NCBI GenBank assembly: GCA_007135435.1
Contig: SLIW01000080.1
Coordinates: forward strand, 1-8,083
DNA length: 8,083 bases
DNA from: Natronomonas sp.
GTDB lineage: Archaea; Halobacteriota; Halobacteria; Halobacteriales; Haloarculaceae
Direction of reading: 5' to 3'
The notes beneath the pieces are model-generated. The model made no database searches and was not told the origin of the DNA. It saw only the letters and a list, made by a program, of their open reading frames with translations. The position numbers and the translations under genes are program-made. Below, in pieces: positions 5,328-8,083 of the stretch. The stretch's first letter is position 1. Each line of letters starts with the position of its first letter.

Positions 5328-5440
5328 GCGACTCCAAGGTATCTGTGACGTCCTCCGCCGTCGGTCGACGTCGGGCGACAGTTCGCTCCGGTCGCTGGGC
5401 CGCACCGGGTGCTGGTCCGCGCCGACCGACGGGCTGGAGA

Positions 5441-5452
5441 CGAAGTTTCTTG
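5441..5452 (+). promoter_or_regulatory. Candidate promoter of the phosphodiesterase gene
   Basis: CGAAGTTTCTTG begins 36 bases before the ATG at 5477, with a BRE-like CGAAG and a TATA-like TTTCTT near -28. It resembles the ppa promoter (CGAAAGGTCTTT) in sequence and spacing, supporting a leaderless start at 5477. Confidence 0.45.
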
Positions 5453-5476
5453 TGACCGCCAGCCGACCTCGGTAGT

Positions 5477-6820
5477 ATGGGACTGTTCGATCGGCTGCGC
5501 GGTGGAGACGGCCCGCGGGTCGCGTTCTTCGGCATCGACGGCGTCCCCTACTCGCTCGTCGCCGACAACGAGGACACCTTCGAGAACCTCCACGCCCTCG
5601 CGGCCGACGGGGCCGCCGGCGAGATCGACTCCATCGTGCCGCCGGAGTCCAGCGCGTGCTGGCCGGCGCTGACGACCGGCGTCAACCCCGGGTCGACCGG
5701 GGTCTACGGCTTCCAGGACCGGGAGGTCGGCAGCTACGACACCTACGTCCCGATGGGCCGGGACGTCCGGGCGACGCGGCTGTGGACCCGGGCGACGGAC
5801 GCCGGCCGGAAAGCGACGGTGATGAACGTCCCCGTGACGTTCCCGCCGGACCGCGACGTCCAGCGGATGGTGAGCGGCTTCCTCTCGCCGGGGGTCGAGA
5901 AGGCGGCCTACCCCGACGAGCTGCGGGAGACCCTCGAGCGGCTCGACTACCGGATCGACGTCAACGCCAAGCTGGGCCACGACGAGGACAAGGCCGACTT
6001 CATCGAGGACGCCCACCGGACCCTCGACGCCCGCTTCGAGGCGTTCAAGCACTACCTCGAGGCCGACGACTGGGACCTCTTCTTCGGCGTCTTCATGACC
6101 ACCGACCGGGTCAACCACTTCCTCTTCAGGGACTACGTCGACGACGGGGAGTACCGCGAGGAGTTCCTCGCGTTCTACGAGACGCTCGACGGCTACCTCG
6201 GTGAGCTCCGGGGGATGCTCGACGAGGAGACGACGATGGTCGTCGCCTCCGACCACGGGTTCGTGGAGCTCGACTGGGAGGTCAAGTGCAACGTCTGGCT
6301 CGAGGAGAACGGCTGGCTGTCCTTCCAGGACGACGACCACGAGAGCCTCTCGGACATCGACGACGACACGCGCGCGTACTCGCTCATCCCCGGCAGGTTC
6401 TACATCAACCTCGAGGGGCGCGAGCCTCGCGGTCCCGTCGCCGAGGGGGACTACGAGGCGGTCCGCGACGAGCTCCGCGAGGAGCTCGAGGCCATGGAGG
6501 GTCCCGACGGTCGCGCCGTGGCGGACCGCGTCGTCACCCGGGAGGACGCCTTCCGGGGGCCCCACGACGAGATCGCCCCCGACCTGGTGGTCATCCCGAA
6601 CGACGGTTTCGACCTGAAGGCGGGGTTCCGGGGCGGCGACGAGGTGTTCGCCACCGGGCCACGGAACGGCATGCACAGCTTCGACGACGCCTGCCTCTTC
6701 GTCGACGACGACCGCGCGACGATCGGCGACGCCGACCTCTTCGACATCGCCCCGACCGTCCTGGACCTGCTCGACGTCGAGGTCGACCGCGGCGAGTTCG
6801 ACGGCGCCTCGCTCGTCTGA
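5477..6820 (+). CDS. Alkaline-phosphatase-superfamily phosphodiesterase / nucleotide pyrophosphatase
   Basis: 447 residues. Two-metal hydrolase of phosphate mono- or diesters; the physiological substrate is unknown. Metal and nucleophile positions of the superfamily are visible: D21 in FFGIDG, nucleophile S58 in PPESSACW (Thr in many relatives), the fold element TTGVNPGSTGVYGF (66-79), D210 and H214 in TTDRVNHF, D259-H260 in ASDHGF, and H400 in GPRNGMHSFDD. The C-terminal DLFDIAPTVLDLLDVEVD is the usual family ending. There is no signal peptide or membrane helix, so it is probably cytoplasmic. Residues 285-298 are an Asp-rich surface segment. Relatives in haloarchaea often sit in glycan or surface-polysaccharide loci, but nothing of that kind is nearby. 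The ATG at 5477 (MGLFDRLRGGDGPRVAFFGI) fits the promoter. The gene is monocistronic and convergent with the acyl-CoA dehydrogenase gene. Confidence 0.9.
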   Translation: MGLFDRLRGGDGPRVAFFGIDGVPYSLVADNEDTFENLHALAADGAAGEIDSIVPPESSACWPALTTGVNPGSTGVYGFQDREVGSYDTYVPMGRDVRATRLWTRATDAGRKATVMNVPVTFPPDRDVQRMVSGFLSPGVEKAAYPDELRETLERLDYRIDVNAKLGHDEDKADFIEDAHRTLDARFEAFKHYLEADDWDLFFGVFMTTDRVNHFLFRDYVDDGEYREEFLAFYETLDGYLGELRGMLDEETTMVVASDHGFVELDWEVKCNVWLEENGWLSFQDDDHESLSDIDDDTRAYSLIPGRFYINLEGREPRGPVAEGDYEAVRDELREELEAMEGPDGRAVADRVVTREDAFRGPHDEIAPDLVVIPNDGFDLKAGFRGGDEVFATGPRNGMHSFDDACLFVDDDRATIGDADLFDIAPTVLDLLDVEVDRGEFDGASLV

Positions 6821-6867
6821 GTCGCGATTTCTGCGACACGTGTCCGGCTGCACTTCCGCTCAGACGA
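6813..6867. terminator. Inverted repeat joining the stop codon to the 17-bp array
   Basis: TCGTCTGAG (6813-6821), which includes the stop codon of the phosphodiesterase gene, is the exact reverse complement of CTCAGACGA (6859-6867), the start of the 17-bp repeat array. A smaller hairpin, GTCGC (6821-6825) with GCGAC (6833-6837), lies between. Both strands can fold this way, so it might act as a bidirectional terminator for the two convergent genes. No T-run follows. Confidence 0.35.
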
Positions 6868-6943
6868 CACTCCCGGTCAGACGACACCCCCGGTCAGACG
6901 ACACCCCCGGTCAGACGATAGCCCCAGTCAGACGACAGCCGGC
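6860..6943. repeat. 17-bp tandem repeat, five copies, at the 3' end of the acyl-CoA dehydrogenase gene
   Basis: Units start at 6860, 6877, 6894, 6911 and 6928. The consensus is tcagacgacacccccgg; copies 2 and 3 are identical, copy 1 has one change and copies 4 and 5 diverge. The TCA opening the rightmost copy (6928-6930) is the stop codon TGA of the minus-strand gene, whose last codons CCGGCTGTCGTCTGA are part of the repeat. The array fills most of the 107-base convergent spacer. Confidence 0.95.
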
Positions 6944-8067
6944 AGCCCGTCGTCGAAGAGCGCGTCCGCGATCGTCTCCTTCATCATCTCGTCGGTCCCC
7001 GCGGCGATGCGCCGGCCCCGCTGGAGCCGGTAGAGGTACTCGAGGGGGTGCTCGCGCTGGTAGCCGGTCGCGCCGAACGTCTGGAGCGCCTCGCTGACGA
7101 CCCGTTCGACCGTCACGCTGGCGTGGAGCTTGGCGGCGTTCGCGGTGAGCCGGTCGGGGACGCGGTCGCGTTCGACGGCCTCCAGCGCTGCCCGGTAGGT
7201 GAGCGAGCGGGACGACTCGAGGCGCGTCGCCGCCTCGGCGAGCGCCCAGCGTAGCCCCTGGAACTCCCCGATCGGCCGGCCGAACTGCTCGCGCGTCCCG
7301 GCGTACTCGAGCGCCTGTCCGAGCGCACACCGGCTCATGGCGTTGGCGTAGGCGGCGCTCCCCACGCGCTCCCAGTTGAGCGCCTTCAGCTGATCCTTGA
7401 GCGCGTCGCTGCCGCGGACCAGGACGTTCTCCTCGGGGACGGCCACCTCGTCCAGGAAGAAGTGCGTCTGGGTGTGGCCGGCCATGTTCGTGGAGTGCTC
7501 GACGACGTCGACGCCGGGCGCGTCGAGGTCGACGATCACGGTCCCGAGGGTGTCGTCGGGGAAGTACGCCCACACCACCGCCGCGTCGGACTCGGGCACG
7601 TAGCTCACCCAGCTCTTCTCACCCGAGATGTGGAGGCCGTCGGCGGTCTCCTCGACCCGGGTGTTCATCGCGCCGGCGTCGCTGCCCGCGTGGGGTTCGC
7701 TGATCGCGATGGCCAGCGCCGACTCGCCGGCGCACACCGGCGGCAGGTACCGCTCCTTCGCGGCCTCGGTGCCGAACATCTCCACCGCCCGCGGGGCGAC
7801 CATGGTCTGACCGTACAGCGCGTTCGCCGTGTCCGGACAGACCGTCCCGACCGTCTCGATGGCGAGGACCGCCTCGAGCTCGGTCAGCCCGCCGCCGCCG
7901 TACGCCTCGGCGACGTTCAGCCCCATGAGCCCGCGGTCGGCGAGCGTCCGGACGTTCTCCCAGGGGAACGCCCCGTCCCAGGAGAAGGCCGCGTCGGCGA
8001 ACTCCCGTTCCGCGATGTCCCGGAGGACGTCGACCAGCATCCGCTGCTCCTCGTCGAGTGCGAACAT
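6928..8067 (-). CDS. Acyl-CoA dehydrogenase
   Basis: FAD enzyme that introduces an alpha-beta double bond into an acyl-CoA thioester, passing electrons to ETF; used in fatty-acid or branched-chain amino-acid breakdown. 379 residues, the usual length. Seen: the N-terminal helical domain (1-115), the flavin/substrate signature AISEPHAGSDAGA (121-133), the middle beta domain (to about 220), and the C-terminal helical domain with TREQFGRPIGEFQGLR (258-273) and QTFGATGYQREHPLEYLYR (329-347). The usual EGT glutamate near the C-terminus is replaced (IAAGTDEMMKE, 354-364). E233 in NWERV sits where isovaleryl- and long-chain-type enzymes carry the catalytic base, so activity is probably intact. Chain-length preference cannot be read. 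The ATG at 8067 gives MFALDEEQRMLVDVLRDIAE, a standard start; its promoter lies beyond the window edge. No ETF or thiolase gene is in view. Confidence 0.95.
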   Translation of the reverse strand: MFALDEEQRMLVDVLRDIAEREFADAAFSWDGAFPWENVRTLADRGLMGLNVAEAYGGGGLTELEAVLAIETVGTVCPDTANALYGQTMVAPRAVEMFGTEAAKERYLPPVCAGESALAIAISEPHAGSDAGAMNTRVEETADGLHISGEKSWVSYVPESDAAVVWAYFPDDTLGTVIVDLDAPGVDVVEHSTNMAGHTQTHFFLDEVAVPEENVLVRGSDALKDQLKALNWERVGSAAYANAMSRCALGQALEYAGTREQFGRPIGEFQGLRWALAEAATRLESSRSLTYRAALEAVERDRVPDRLTANAAKLHASVTVERVVSEALQTFGATGYQREHPLEYLYRLQRGRRIAAGTDEMMKETIADALFDDGLPAVV

Positions 8068-8083
8068 ACCGTCCCGTTGTCCA

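Larger units (their letters stand above)
5089..5476. other. Non-coding spacer upstream of the phosphodiesterase gene
   Basis: I see no gene here. The stretch holds a pyrimidine-rich tract (about 5126-5187, roughly four pyrimidines in five bases), the 27-bp tandem repeat, and the promoter of the next gene. Open frames crossing it are repetitive, basic and Ser/Thr/Pro-rich, unlike haloarchaeal proteins. Confidence 0.5.

Noticed and set aside
5098..5475. 125-residue plus-strand ORF containing the 27-bp repeat (TTNTP repeats)
   Set aside because: Starts with TTG, is basic and Ser/Pro/Thr-rich, lacks a promoter at the right distance, and stays open only because 27 is a multiple of three.
4567..5476. 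tRNA or other structured RNA gene in the long spacer
   Set aside because: I found no cloverleaf, T-loop consensus or CCA-type end by reading both strands; only isolated hairpins are present.
5213..6853. 546-residue minus-strand ORF opposite the phosphodiesterase gene
   Set aside because: It is the antisense shadow of a clear gene with all its catalytic motifs; its composition (Val/Asp/Gly repeats) reflects the complementary codons, and it runs through the 27-bp repeat.

Overview
The window looks like chromosomal DNA from a halophilic archaeon (class Halobacteria). It is very GC-rich, the predicted proteins are strongly acidic (Asp/Glu-rich, Lys-poor), and it carries an archaeal transcription factor B gene. 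Most start codons sit about 27-37 bases downstream of BRE/TATA-like elements with little or no leader, the usual haloarchaeal leaderless arrangement. I cannot name the genus from sequence alone.

Layout, left to right. (1) 1-631, minus: the N-terminal two-thirds of a transcription initiation factor TFB; its C-terminus lies outside the window. (2) 866-2108, plus: a two-gene operon of type 1 RNase H (rnhA) and an acidic conserved haloarchaeal protein whose start overlaps the rnhA stop by 8 bases. TFB and rnhA are divergent and share a 234-base promoter region. (3) 2167-3135, minus: an alpha/beta hydrolase with a bacterial-looking sequence and a strong Shine-Dalgarno, unlike its leaderless neighbours. 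(4) 3492-3851, minus: a PadR-family winged-helix regulator, divergent from (5) 4027-4566, plus: a family I inorganic pyrophosphatase (ppa). (6) 4567-5476: about 900 bases without a convincing large gene, containing an AT-rich patch with dyads and a TATA-like element, one doubtful 51-residue ORF, and a 27-bp tandem repeat. (7) 5477-6820, plus: an alkaline-phosphatase-superfamily phosphodiesterase / nucleotide pyrophosphatase. (8) 6928-8067, minus, convergent with it: an acyl-CoA dehydrogenase.

Most genes are housekeeping or metabolic and do not form one pathway. Ppa hydrolyses the pyrophosphate made by biosynthesis and by acyl-CoA synthetases, so a general metabolic link to the acyl-CoA dehydrogenase exists, but nothing in the sequence ties them together. 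I see no defence system, CRISPR array, transposase, integrase, tRNA or rRNA.

The most unusual signal lies in the spacers. Four of them carry distinct short tandem repeats: 20 bp x3, 21 bp x2.3, 27 bp x2.7 and 17 bp x5. The 20- and 21-bp arrays bracket the padR gene, share the core CTCACCGGGA, and have near-integral helical periods; the 21-bp array runs directly into the ppa promoter. The 17-bp array begins with the stop codon of the acyl-CoA dehydrogenase gene and can pair with the stop-codon region of the convergent phosphodiesterase gene. These are the best candidates for undescribed regulatory structure here.
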